From: Cyrtodaria siliqua
Lineage: Eukaryota; Mollusca; Bivalvia; Adapedonta; Hiatellidae
Length of the DNA: 64,000 nucleotides
Assembly (NCBI GenBank): GCA_037043455.1
Contig: JAWPHD010000086.1
Coordinates: forward strand, 186,001-250,000
Direction: 5' to 3'
Made by a program: the position numbers and the translations under genes. Each line of letters opens with the position of its first letter. Within the stretch, counting starts at the first letter, position 1. The notes below the pieces were generated by a model. It had not been told where the DNA came from. It saw nothing but the letters and a program-made list of their open reading frames with translations, and made no database searches. Shown piece after piece: positions 31,230-43,514 of this stretch.

Positions 31230-32160
31230 CCTTAAATAAAATGGTCGATCGTTTTCCGACCTGCTCGTTCGAGCCGTCTACATTGGGATATGGGTCACCA
31301 ATGGTGTGGAAGAACAACTTCGCTTGTCAAGGCTCGATTCTATTGGCCTGGTATTGAGTCTGACGCTGCCAGACGTAAATATACGTGTGCAACTGCATCA
31401 GGAGAAAACACCATCACACAACCGTACCGCGAATTTATTTTCACAACTCACAACTTCTCCTATGGCATGTATGCAATATCTTGGACTGGAGCAGTCTAAT
31501 GGAGGTTATGAGAATATCCGTGTGGTAACAGACCGACTTTCAAGGTTGGTACATACTGTGCTCACCAAGGATCAGACAGCTCTTACAACAGCAAAAGCCC
31601 TGTACGACTATTTTTTATTATTTTGGATTTCTAGCTCAACTCCAAAGCGCCCAGGAAAGGATTTCTGTGTCGCAGGTCGTCAAAGAACATCAAAGAACTT
31701 TGCAAGATCGCTGGTTTTCAAAAAACAAGAACCACGTAAAACCAACATATGGAAAATAGGATGACAGAGAGATTTAACCACATGCTATGCAGCATGCTAG
31801 GAACACTTGATGAGCACCAGAAACAGAGATGGAAGGGGTATGTAGCCCAGATAGACGCGTTCCTTGGTCTGCATGATTCCTTCAAGACCAATGAATCATC
31901 AGTGACAGGTTGACATAAAGAATCCCAGCGTGAGCAACAAGACAGAAGGTGCTGTCTGATTTGAAAGTCAGAGAGTCAAAGCTGTTACCGGGTAACAGAC
32001 TTCCTCACGGATAAGACGCGGCATGGATAAGACGCAAACGTAAGTGGATAGATCGTGAGTTGTTATTAGGCAGCCAAATCCCGAGATTCCGGTGTTTTTT
32101 GTTCGCAAGGCAACAGGAAGCCCCACAATAACGCTACATCGTAATATCATTCCTTTACAT
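31230..32160 (+). pseudogene. Ty3/gypsy integrase pseudogene
   Basis: The plus strand encodes the end of the zinc domain and the start of the core: GHQWCGRTTSLVKARFYWPG and IESDAARRKYTCATASGENT. After a frameshift it reads LEQSNGGYENIRVVTDRLSR (first catalytic Asp), LVHTVLTKDQTALTTAKALY and DYFLLFWISSSTP. It continues with MTERFNHMLCSMLGTLDEHQ (the region after the catalytic Glu) and RWKGYVAQIDAFLGL. It closes with TLHRNIIPL near 32125-32150, resembling the end of gypsy pol. Several stops and deletions make it inactive. No LTR was recognised. It belongs to a lineage different from the other two gypsy elements here. Confidence 0.75.
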
Positions 32161-32189
32161 TTTAAATATGCTCATATTTCCGTTTGTGG

Positions 32190-32260
32190 TGCAGCTTGTG
32201 GCACCACTGCGGTTGATTGCTGGGGTTTCTATAGGACCATTTTTCTCATTTGTATACTGC
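32190..32260 (+). repeat. PLE tail scrap
   Basis: GCGGTTGATTGCTGGGGTTT and TCTATAGGAC match the terminal part of the second-subfamily PLE tail (28484-28515). It follows directly on the gypsy pol end, so it may be another 5'-truncated insertion. It is too short to be certain. Confidence 0.4.
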
Positions 32261-32261
32261 T

Positions 32262-33600
32262 CTCTACTTCAATTGACAGAATACGGCAGACAGTCTAAAA
32301 AAAACTCGCAACGCAAACAACTAACGATTCAATTTCCAGTGACTCGGAATACGAATATTTCACTCAGGCGTATATATCATTCCACAGAAACGGGCAAATA
32401 CATCTAGACGTCTGTCTTCAAGGACGATCAACGATAAAACCATAAACCCGGATGCCACCGAATGTGAGCTAAGGGCTGATATGACAGTTGACATTGCATA
32501 TATATCCATATTGCTTTCACCGGAACTTACAAAGGATTTTTTCCCCGAACTTTATGCTTCAGATTCATCTGCGACATCCCAGGAGACTAATAATATGTGT
32601 CGACAGAACCGATACTCGTGGTTTGTCCGAGTAGGGGTTAGAGGTATCCTAACTCTGACGTATAGAACGTGGAAACGCAGTGATTCGGTGATCTGAGCGT
32701 CACCGGAGAGCCCCAGTTTGGCACCAAGGTGTAACTTGGTTAAATAGTAGAATTAGGTGTACATAACAGCGTAGTGTATGCATTTTTTTATTATGCGTTT
32801 CTCTTTTTCCTTTCAGTATATATATATATATAGACAGCAGTATGCAGAATAGGTATTTCCGCTATATAGTGTATGTTTAATATGCTACTGCTAATCGAAT
32901 GGTGCAGGGTGACATTAGGCCTGTCCTTTCTGTTACGAGTATAATGTAACAAGAAAGGAAGCAAAACCAGCCTCACACAAATGTAATTAAAAAAATATTT
33001 ACATAACATATTCAGTTTCTTTAATATCCAATTTTGAAATAAGGCCAAATAAAATTATCCATTGAGTAGTATAAATACTGGGGGTACCAGCGCAATTTTC
33101 CTGGAGTGGGCAACGGGCGCCAAGCAACTATAAAATGTGCCAGTCATGGCTGTTAACTCAAGTACATCATCATTTACAAAAATAATAAATGATAGCATGC
33201 TTGAGCCAAAAGCCCTGAAACATATTATTAATTACTTGAGCAAACCCACTCTAGGAAACTATCGCTGATACTCCCAGTATCTATACTACTTATCAATCCA
33301 GTTTATCATTCCAATAACGTAATGTTTTGTCCATACAATTCAACTAAAAACATTAACAAATGATCAAGCTCGAGTAACCCTTTTTTAACGCACACATTAT
33401 ATTTCACTTGTATGCTAATGTATCTTGTCCATTATCTAGTATGTATCTTTTATCATCATCAGCTGATAAACTTTTTTTATTTATTACATAGCTGCTTATG
33501 TTATGCTTTTGTGATCTAATTATTTTCATCTTATGTTGAGTTTCTGTTGCCGTAAACAAAATCTCTTTGTAATTATAATACGTTATATTTTTTTAACAAA
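32262..33600. other. Non-coding, short TA microsatellite only
   Basis: A (TA)n run lies at about 32817-32832. The stretch 32400-32760 may be the decayed end of the gypsy element but has no domain I can name. The rest shows nothing. Confidence 0.4.
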
Positions 33601-33602
33601 AA

Positions 33603-33905
33603 GAAAGATATAAAAATCGGACAGGGAATGTAGCATACAATGACGACAGTCAACCACAAAACACAAAAACAAACACGCAAACAGACAAACGAGAAGGCAA
33701 AAGTAATAACAATTGCAAACGACATCACAAACACAAAAGGGTTGACAATAGGGCTTCCGCCTTGGAAAAAAAGCCTTGTTTAAACCAGGTTCTAGGGTGC
33801 ACCAAACCTCACATTTACCCTATTGTCATCCCAATTAAACGGGACAGTGTTAATAAAGAAATCCCCGCCATGAAATATTCTCTAAACAACAAGGCAGCGT
33901 TAATT
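33603..33905 (-). mobile_element. PLE tail fragment upstream of the polymerase remnant
   Basis: Minus-strand PLE tail containing GGGATGACAATAGGG and CCCTATTGTCAACCC (one mismatch in the enclosing helix). The inner hairpin is deleted. It ends TTCCCTGTCCGATTTTTATA. It abuts the coding remnant beginning at 33906. Confidence 0.75.
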
Positions 33906-36284
33906 TGTTGCTATGATGATCAATATTCAAAACCAGTTGTAACGTATAGAGGACCAAATGCTGTTTACAAGTTTACAAGTTTTTAGAAAAAATGATAGAA
34001 GAAGAAAAGTGGTGCAAAAAAACTATGAATACGCATTTTAAGAAAGATTTGGTGATGTCAAGAGAAGAAGAAGCTAGATTTCAAAAATCTAAATCGTCAT
34101 ATTTGCGGTCATGTTTCTGTGTTTTTTTGGTTTACTGTCCTCCTTGAATGCTACTTTCCCTGTCCGATCTTTTTATATTTCTTTTTTGTAACAACTCTCG
34201 GAAAAGGTAACGCGGGTCATACAGTGGCATATAAAAACTTCATCAAAAAAGTCAGGGATCATTGTCATATAACTGGAAAGTATAGGGGAAGCGCTCACAA
34301 TATATGTAATATTAATTTCAAACTGACTGAAAAAATACCTGTCGTGTTTCATAATTTGAGAGGTTATGATTCTCACTTTATAATGCAGCACATCGGAAAG
34401 TTTGAAAATAAAATAAATTTTATACCAAATACCATGAAATGTACATGGCTTTTATGTTAGGACAACGTTTGGTGTTTATTGACAGTTTTCAGTTTATGTC
34501 TCAGTCATTAGAAAATTTAGTAAAAAACGTTCCGTCGTTTCAGTATACCTCTCAGGAATACTCTGGCGATAAGTTAGAATTAATAAAACGAAAAGGTGTT
34601 TATCCTTATGATTACATGAACAGTTTTAAACGCTTCAAGGATACTAAATTACCCGGTAAAGATAGCTTCTATTCTCAATTAAATGAGCATATTTCAGATG
34701 CAGATTATGAACACGCTAAAAAAATATGGAAAACATTTAAGATTAAAAATATGGGAGAATATCATGACCTGTATCTCAAGACTGATGTATTGTTGTTGAC
34801 AGATGTTTTTGAAAAATTTAGAAAAATGTGCATTGAGTATTACAAATTAGATCCTTGCCATTACTTCAGTAGTCCTGGTTTAGCTTGGAATGCATGTCTT
34901 AAGATGACTGGTATCCAGCTTGATTTAATCGCTGATATTGATCAATATTTGTTTGTGGAAAAAGGATTAAGAGGCGGCACGAGTTATATTGCAAACAGAT
35001 ATTCACAGGCTAACAATACATATATGAAAAACTATGACAAGAAAAAAGAAAGCAAGTACATAATATATCTTGATGCTAATAACTTGTATGGATGGGCTAT
35101 GTGTCAACCGTTACGTACTGGCAACTTCAAGTGGGTTAACAAGATTGAAAAAGGAAAATCAAATTATATTGTGGAGTGTGATATTACGTATCCTGAGAAA
35201 CTGCATGACTCGCATAATGATTATCCTCTCGCCCCGGAAAGTTTAAATATCAAAGATGAGTGGTTGTCAGACTATTGTAAAAATTTAAAACAAAAGTTTA
35301 ATTTAGGATCTAGTAAAGTTAACAAACTTGTTACGACGTTGAAAAATAAAGAAAAGTATGTCGTGCATTTTAGAAACTTAGAATAGTATAAAAATCTCGG
35401 ATTAAAGGTAATAAAAATACACCGGATACTACAGTTCGATGAATCACAGTGGTTAAAGACGTACATAGACTTTAATACTGCTAAGAGAACAGCCGGTAAA
35501 AATGCTTTTGAAAAGGATTTCTTTAAACTGATGAACAATTCAGTTTTTTGTAAAACTATGGAAAATTTGAGAAAAAGAATTAATATTAAATTGACTTATT
35601 ATGAGGAGGTCCTTTTAAAACATGTACCAAGACCTTCATTTGTTTCTTGTAAAATGTTTAATAAAAAATTATTTGCTATAAACAGAATAAAAGAACGATT
35701 AGTTTTAAATCGTCCTATCTATGTTGGTATGTGTATTTTAGACTTGTCAAAATATTTGATGTATGATTTCCATTACAACTACATTAAAAATGAATATGAT
35801 AAAAAAGCTAAATTATTATTTACTGATACCGATTCCCTTATGCTATGAAATAAAAACAAAAGATGTGTATGCAGACTTTTACAAGGATAAAGAACTTTTT
35901 GATAATTGTGATTATGATCCAAAAAGTAAGTTTCATTTTAATGATAATAAAAAGTTTATTGGCAAGATGAAAGATGAAACTTGTGGAATACCCATTGTTG
36001 AATTTGTCGGACTACGAAGTAAACTATAATCGTATATGTTAGACAATAAGGTTAATACAAAGAAATGCAAGGGTGTTAAAAAATGTGTTGTTAAAAAACA
36101 GATAGTACATAATGATTACAAAAATATTTTGTTTACGGCAACAGAAGCTCACCATGAGATGAAAGTCATTAGATCACAAAAGCATAACGTGAGCAGCTAT
36201 GCAATAAATAAAAATAGTTTATCAGCTTATGATGATAAACGGTACATACTAGATATTGGACAAGATACCTTAGCATACAAGTAA
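33906..36284 (+). pseudogene. Protein-primed DNA polymerase B remnant (Polinton/adintovirus type)
   Basis: A family B polymerase of the protein-primed group, which would replicate a linear DNA element. In order: DDQYSKPVVTYRGPNAVYKF; RDHCHITGKYRGSAHNICN (zinc-binding region); IPVVFHNLRGYDSHFIM (exonuclease motif); FIDSFQFMSQSLENL; HDLYLKTDVLLLTDVFEKFR (exonuclease III); GLRGGTSYIANRY; YLDANNLYGWAM (motif A Asp); MNNSVFCKTMENLRKR (motif B); LFTDTDSL (motif C, both Asp present). A C-terminal stretch ends at 36284. Lesions are a frameshift near 34435, a stop at 35384, a frameshift near 35845, a stop at 36027 and the PLE insertion at 34088-34190. No capsid, ATPase or integrase gene of a complete Polinton is visible nearby. 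Confidence 0.85.
34088..34190 (+). mobile_element. PLE tail tip inserted in the polymerase
   Basis: GTTTCTGTGTTTTTTTGGTT, CTTGAATGCTACTTTCCCTG and TCCGATCTTTTTATATTTCT are the terminal 100 bp of the PLE tail. It interrupts the polymerase frame just where the cysteine pair preceding RDHCHITGKYRG would be expected. Confidence 0.75.
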
Positions 36285-36289
36285 AATAA

Positions 36290-37970
36290 TGCATGGTAAA
36301 AAATGATATGCAAAGCGATGATGAATACTTTGCTTAATGAGTCGGAAATGTTTTAGTTATTTACAAAATTAATAGAAACTGAGGGTTTGGGTAAAGTTCT
36401 TCCTTAGCGAAGGGTAATCAAGCAGTTTTTGGTAGTTGTGTGGGGTCTGGCAGCAAGCATGTCATCGTCATTTTTTGACGTTTTGTAAATGGTTGTGTTT
36501 AAGTCAACAGGAGACAACTTGAAAACTATTGATTGTTTGTCGCGAGGGGGGAAATTGCGCTTATACTCTCAGTTTCTATACTACTTAAATCTATTTAGGC
36601 TTGACCTCGTTGTATTCAACAGTTCGTGTTTTTATATTATTAAAATCAATCCAATCTTATTTTGAACTAAAAAAAGTGGTAGGGCGGTTTTTGTTCTATT
36701 TATGTACTGGAAATCCACTAATGACGTAAGAGCGTGTATACTGGCTGTGGGTCTAAATACTCGCTAAAGGCGGTGTTCTACAGTCGTTTATATTTAAACG
36801 CTGTGTGTATCATCAAGGCTATTGATATAAAGGTATTGGCAAAGTTTGGTGAAGATCAAATACAAAATAAAACGAGAAAATGTGTTGATTTCAAATTAAA
36901 ATCCAAAATTTATTACAATTAAGTATAAAACACCAGTGTTAATTTACAAAGAAAAACAGATAATTTTATAAGAATTAATAATCTACGAAAACAATCGGCC
37001 AAGTCCGTAACTACTCGGCATATTCCGTCATACAGCGGGAACATCCATGATTGCAATTTTAAATTAACTTCAAACTTTATAAAATAAACCTCATTCAAAA
37101 TCAGTAAAATTTTACATAGAAAAATTATAATAATAATATAATGGGTTATGAGCCGAGCGAAAACCGACAACTGTAAACCGAAAGTGATGATTTCCGAGAT
37201 ATTTATAATAATAATTGTTGTTCAGCCTATAAAAATTTGTTCAATAGACTAAAATACCGTGAACACACAATTTTGTAGATCTTTTTGTTTCGTTTTAATC
37301 CGACAACAGTTACTCGAAAGGTTGCAAATCCATCAAAGTAAACCGAAAGGTTGCAAATAGTCAATTCCTAACCCACTGCACTTTCTTAAGCCACCAAAAG
37401 TGGCACCGCTTTGATACGCCGTGCAATGAGTCTACATGCCCCTTCCATAGTAAAGTTAGAAAATTGACAACCTGTTAAAAAATCAAACCTGGTTAGAATT
37501 CTGGGAAACTTACTTTATCATGCAAATAAACATGTTTTCTTTTAAACATCAACAAGGAAGGTTGAATATCTTCTAAGAAACATGTCTTCAGCGTATACTA
37601 AGACCAGGTCAAAGGTCAACGCTATTTTTACACCTTGAAATATCGTACCCTGTCTACTCTCACTTCTGAAATTTATATAAAAAAATGTCAAAATTATGGT
37701 GAGCTCCATTTTCAAATATCAACAACATGTCTAGAATACAATTACAGCCAAACATAACAGGACACTGCGCTAAACAAGTTTTTTAAAGGAAAAAGATTAG
37801 CACTCTTTAATACAGAACTACTTTCGACTGCACAAGGCGAGCACATCCGCCAGATTTAGTGAAATTAAACCTGAAATGAAATCAAACAGGTTGGATTATT
37901 CCTGTAAAATATTTTGGAAATCAAAGATCAGCAGAACTCCTGCCGTGGTGGGGTGTCCTCGTCCGTCCGT
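36290..37970. other. No recognised feature
   Basis: AT-rich flank of the polymerase remnant. Short open frames on either strand have no motif I recognise. Confidence 0.4.
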
Positions 37971-37979
37971 CTATCTTTT

Positions 37980-39365
37980 TTTGTAGCGATTACTCCTCTG
38001 AAACTACTTGACGGATTGTCATGAAACTTTACAGGAATGTTGCTCTTGATGTCTAGTTAATCCTAGCAAAACTGCACGTTAATGTAAAATCCGATATTGC
38101 CATCAAAACTAAAAATAGAATTTTATAAAACAAGTTTAAAGAGACTACTTCTTGAAAAGACCTTCTCTAAAATGATCAGCATGACAAGATGTTGGTCCTT
38201 ATCGAAAATGATTTTGATTCGACATTAAAGATGGCTGCCAGTGGCCACCTACATTGTAGCGACTACTCCTCTGAAACTACTTGACGGATATCCATGAAAC
38301 TTTAAAGGAATGTTGCTCTTGATGTCGAGTTGATCAAGAGCAACAGTTCAAGTCGGCCGGAAATTCAAGATGGCCGCAACGGCTAAAAATAGATTTATAA
38401 AAATCAAATTTGTAGCGACTACTTCTGAAAAGTATAATTGATATTGATATGGGACTTTTTCTGAAATGACCAGCATGACGTGATGTTGGTCCTTGTCGAA
38501 AATCATTTAATAAACATGGCTGCCAGTGGCCATCTTTGTTTACATTGAGTTATAAAGGAAAAACTTGCGGCGACTACTCCTGTGAACTACTAGGTGAATT
38601 TTCATGAAACTTAACAAAAATGTTGTCTACTTTTCAAAAACCGTATGTGGTATTGATTTGGAACTTTATTTAAATGACTGGCATGACATGTAATTGGTCC
38701 TAACCAAAAATCATTTCAATTCGAAGTCAACATGGCTGCCAGCGGATGTCTTTAATCATAAAGAGTTATATAGAAAAACCTGCGCCGACTTGTTGTTCTT
38801 GATGTCTTGCAGTTGGTCCTATGTACAAATTCAGGTTGGCCGGACATTCAAGACGGCTGCTACAGCTAAAAACGTATTTTAAAAACACAATATTTTGGCG
38901 ACTACTTTTCAAAAGCCATAAGTGGTATTGATTTGGAACCTTACTAATATGACTTGCGTGACATGTAGTTGGTCCTAAACAAAATTCATTTCGATTGGCT
39001 ATCAAACGTGGCCACCAGAGGCCATCTTTTTTTTTACATAGAAGTATAGTCGAAACATTTTTGCCATTATTCCTCTGAAAGTACTTGATAGATGTTCATG
39101 AACTTTACAGGAATGTTGCTCTTGATGTCTAGTTGGTCATAACTAAAGACCAGATCAGCCGGTTATTCAAGATGGCAGCAATAGCTACATATAGATTTTA
39201 AAAATACAACTATATGGCCACTACTTTTCAAAAACCATAAGTGGTATTAATGTGGAACCTTTACTAGATTGACTGGCATGACATGTAGTTTGTCTAAAAC
39301 AAAATTATTTTGATTTGATTTCAAACCCTGGCCGCCATCGGCCATCTTTATTTACATAGAGTGCT
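37980..39365. repeat. Degenerate tandem repeat, about 270-310-bp unit
   Basis: Units share TGTAGCGACTACTCCTCTGA, AACTACTTGACGGAT, CATGAAACTTTACAGGAATG, TTGCTCTTGATGTCTAGTTG and CAAGATGGCCGCC-like words. A second half-unit carries AAAACCATAAGTGGTATTGA, TGGCATGACATGTAGTTGGT and AACATGGCTGCCAG-like words. Starts recur near 37984, 38257, 38569 and 39058. About four to five diverged units are visible. The ATGG(C/T)(C/T)GCC words are part of the repeat, not start codons. Confidence 0.7.
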
Positions 39366-40900
39366 GGTCATATTTCCATAAAACGTCACAAGTTCCCATG
39401 TCTGATCTAGCTATCAAAATCTATCTTATATTTAATTTTAACTAAGTTAAACCAAGTAGAACAATACCCTCCATTAACAACGAAAATCTCTACACAGTGG
39501 AATGTGCCTAATACTATTGCAAAATATTAAATATTTACAGCAATAGAATCGCAATAGTATTTTCGGCAATAACACAAATACAATTACAAACAGTATTTGT
39601 GTCAATTAACCGAATTTCCTCGTTAAATTAATAGGAACTTACTGACTTAATTGAACCGTGGTATGGCGTAGTAGTAGAACGTCTGTATACCCATTTATTT
39701 AAATGGATAACGTTACAGTGTCCCTTGTCATCTAAAATACATCTGACTTAATCAGTTTCACAATTATAACTGCCAACAGTGGGATAATGATGCGTCCAAT
39801 GTTGCTAATGTTGGGGATTGTTTTATATTGAATGTATAACTGGACCTAACATGACAACATGATGTATTGCAAAGGTCATATTTCTTAAATAAGGAAGGCA
39901 ATCATGTTACTGATACGACATAATTACGTGCAAACATATGTATCATCGTGTAATATCGCAAAACTGCCTGATAAAATGTCAACGAAATATTTTACCCTAA
40001 CTATAGTCTATTGCCCTTCCAAAAGAAAAAGATATTACAAAGTAATATATTACTGCTTAATGTAGTTATAACTTTGCTTGAATTGCGGAACTGGACTATG
40101 AAGACACATTGCGGTGGATGTGAAAGGGGGCTTGTTTAAATAGGAGTGACTTACCGATAGAACCTTGCATACTATATACCGAATCAAAAGTCCATACTTA
40201 GAAAATAATATTACATCACAACTCATGGTATTTAACTCCTGGTATAACTCATGGTAAATCTGTAGCCCTTTCGCTGTCATTTTTCAAATGTCGTCTGCTA
40301 AAATTTGACTTCCGGTAATATGTTACATATACAAAGTGTTGTGGAAAACATTCTTTCTGAGTGGCGCACAGTATAAACCCTGATCAGCCTGCACATAGTG
40401 TGCATGTTGATCTGGACTACACTGGTCGTAAAATCAATGTTTTCGACTGTGGCAGCGAAGGGTAAGACAAGTACATTCTATTTATCTTTGAAACGGAATA
40501 CTATGCACGAATACCTATGATTCGAAATGTATTTGGAAAAGACAAAAATATGCCAACAACACCAACATGTATTTTATTCTGGTAATTAAAATTAAAAACA
40601 CAACAATAAAAAGAGTTTAAGTAAATGTGCAAACTTACATATATATATGCTTTGATACATGTTACTAGTCAAAGCACATTCAAATGCGGAAAATAGAAAA
40701 TCGCACTAAACAAATTCAGAATGAAGTTAAACATTCTAAAATAAATAAGACGTCATCACAATCAGAAACCATGCCGCTAGTCCAAGAAGCAAACCTACCA
40801 GGAGTATACTTTCTTGCATACCGGATATGGTTATCGGTGACGGAAATCCTGATCTTACTCATTGGGGAAGATAACAGTAACGCGCTGATAACAACAATGG
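39366..40900. other. No recognised gene
   Basis: AT-rich non-coding DNA. The word CTGATCAGCCTGCACATAGT near 40379 resembles a dispersed bivalve repeat from memory. The open frame at 40684-40911 has no recognisable domain and I do not call it. Confidence 0.4.
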
Positions 40901-40904
40901 CAGT

Positions 40905-41053
40905 GTCATGACGTCATTGTGTAAATAAACAAGCAAAACGTTAGCAGTTGGCGACGTCAACGCAAAGAACATAAATCAAGGGTAGCAACCTACGTCACGC
41001 GCACGCGCTAAAACAGATCCGTTTACATACACAGAAGCTGGATTCGGGAGCTG
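40905..41053 (+). promoter_or_regulatory. Possible promoter and first non-coding exon
   Basis: Three CRE-like sites lie within 90 bp: TGACGTCA (40909-40916), GACGTCA (40953-40959) and TACGTCA (40991-40997). A GC-richer stretch (CACGCGCACGCGC) follows, and a donor-like CTG|GTAAGT at 41053/41054. This combination stands out from the AT-rich surroundings, but no downstream exon is visible in the window. Low confidence. Confidence 0.25.
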
Positions 41054-41135
41054 GTAAGTGGATTTTTACCAAGATTTACGAAACATTTGGTTAATTGACA
41101 ATGCCTACCGTACCGCATGGAAAATTAAACCTTAA

Positions 41136-41270
41136 ATAAGCTGTAAACTCCCAGCCGTTTTTCAATTTACTTCGATACAATCTCATTTCAAAGCCAGGTA
41201 CCGTTTACATTTTGGTGGAAATGCGATTGCATCGAAGTAAACTAACAAACGGTTGGGAGTTTACAGCTTA
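41136..41270. repeat. Fold-back repeat of about 135 bp
   Basis: TAAGCTGTAAACTCCCAGCC (left arm, with GTTTTTCAATTTACTTCGAT following) is mirrored by ATCGAAGTAAACTAACAAAC and GGTTGGGAGTTTACAGCTTA on the right. The arms are about 40 bp with few mismatches and the loop is about 55 bp. It looks like a small MITE. Confidence 0.65.
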
Positions 41271-41339
41271 TGTAGATTTGGGTGTTTTGTGTCCCTCTTT
41301 TGTAGAAACCGACCCTCGTATAATTTAATTTGTTCTTAA

Positions 41340-41650
41340 ATAAAACAATACATCGTACACTATATATACAACAATACATTGTACACTATATATACAACAA
41401 TACATCGTACACTATATATACAACAATACATCGTACACTATATATACAACAATACATCCTACACTATATATACAACAATACATCCTACACTATATATACA
41501 ACAATACATTGTACACTATATATACAACAATACATCGTACACTATATATACAACAATACATCCTACACTATATATACAACAATACATTGTACACTATATA
41601 TACAACAATACATCGTACACTATATATACAACAATACATTGTACACTATA
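41340..41650. repeat. 26-bp minisatellite, left part
   Basis: About 12 units of ACAATACAT(C/T)(G/C)TACACT and ATATATACA. The unit is AT-rich, and stop-free frames arise only because of its composition. The array is continued at 42751-43196 beyond an inserted element. Confidence 0.85.
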
Positions 41651-42748
41651 CGAGAGGTGTTCAACTTATAAATGAACACTTTTATTGTGTAACTGAATCA
41701 ACTATCTTGAAATTCTCGCCGAATATGTTGATTGTAATGTCATGTCTAATGATTCCTTCGATATGAAACATTATGACATGCACTATTATGTGCTTCCTAA
41801 TGTTGCTGCATCCGCATTTTTGAAAATGGGTAGAGAATGACATTTTGAAGCAAAAATCGTCAATTATAAAAATAACTGCAATACAAATTTTAACACAAAT
41901 GCTTTTAAAATATCGTTAACGGTTATAGTAATCCGATATGTCCATGCCTGAACGTAGAAAAGTGTAATATGCATTTTTTGTAATTTGTCGATTTTCAAGA
42001 TTTTAGCGAAAATTAACATGGAATTTAACTATGAAAATGACTAAATCTACGAAAGCTTCTAGTTCAAAAAATTAACTGCAGGCATTTTTGTGACTTCCTC
42101 CGCTATAAAAAACAAGTTTCATAAGTTTCTCAAAAGAAAAGATAGAAAAATATATAACTTAAAATTTAGGGACAAAACACACACATTTGCAAATAATGAT
42201 AAAAATAATATATTTGTTTACTTAAGATATCTTTATAACGTATATGATATACATATATTATATACATCAACAATAAATGTTCATGTTTTTATATCACAAA
42301 ATATGATTAAAATAGTTATTTTGGATAATTTATAAAATTATCAGTAACATAGGAGCAAATTTTCCTATATCTGTCAGTGTTTTAATATTGCGATAAAAAG
42401 TCGAGCTTTTAATTCAGCATCTATATTTTTGTCTTAAAATAAAACATACGATCATATTTAAATTATAAACACAGGTTTAAACAATATGATATGCATTTAG
42501 TGCAATTATTTGGTTTAAGGTAAAACTCCACGGCAACAGCAACAAATAGGTTTAAAATTAGAAAATGGTTTAAACCTTATTCAAAATGTAATTTATAAAG
42601 AACCGCGTGAAATTGGATATTATTTTTAAATGCATACGTTCTAAATGACAGTTTCACATCATTAAATCACGTATTTTTTATGACAATCACTTCCGCTGAA
42701 AAAACCCATCTTAAACAAACGTGTTCATTTATAGGTTGAACACCTCTC
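41651..42748. mobile_element. 1.1-kb TA-flanked transposon splitting the 26-bp array
   Basis: The left end CGAGAGGTGTTCAACTTATA (then AATGAACAC) is mirrored by the right end GTGTTCATTTATAGGTTGAA (then CACCTCTC), about 28 bp of terminal inverted repeat. TA lies on each side (41649-41650 and 42749-42750). The same 26-bp array occurs on both sides. TA target and CGAG-type ends resemble mariner elements. I see no transposase in its AT-rich interior, so it is non-autonomous or fully decayed. Confidence 0.75.
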
Positions 42749-42750
42749 TA

Positions 42751-43196
42751 ACAATACATCGTACACTATATATACAACAATACATCGTACACTATATATA
42801 CACCAATACATCGTACACTATATATACAACAATACATTGTACACTATATATACAACAATACATCGTACACTATATATACAACAATACATTATACACTATA
42901 TATACAACAATACATCCTACACTATATATACACCAATACATCGTACACTATATATACAACAATACATTATACACTATATATACAACAATACATCCTACAC
43001 TATATATACAACAATACATCCTACACTATATATACAACAATACATCGTACACTATATATACAACAATACATCGTACACTATATATACAACAATACATCGT
43101 ACAATATATATACAACAATACATCCTACACTATATATACAACAATACATTGTACACTATATATACAACAATACATCTACACTACATATACAACAAT
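42751..43196. repeat. 26-bp minisatellite, right part
   Basis: About 17 further units of the array at 41340-41650. A few units read CACCAATACATCG. It is followed by a (TTA)n microsatellite at about 43210-43227. Confidence 0.85.
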
Positions 43197-43514
43197 AATA
43201 AGAAGGCCTTTTATTATTATTATTATTCCTTTTACTAACCACTGAGACAGAGAAGTGTCATAGTCGGAGGGGAAAATAATAAAAATAAACATTTGGAAAA
43301 TTGTTGGAAAAGAAAAGAGCATGAAATTTTCGTTTAAAATATGGGAGGTGGTAACTTAAAAACGATCAAGATTCCTACGATCGTTTTATCGTAGGAGGGT
43401 TCTCGTACAACGAAGAATATAACCTAAAAGGCCTAATAATATAAATCAACAAAAGAGGTCGTCCTCTCACAAAGACAAGTCTATGTTAAGTTTCAAGAGT
43501 TGAGCTATCATAGT

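Noticed and set aside
40684..40911. 75-codon plus-strand open frame
   Set aside because: No domain, no homology that I recognise, no splice context.
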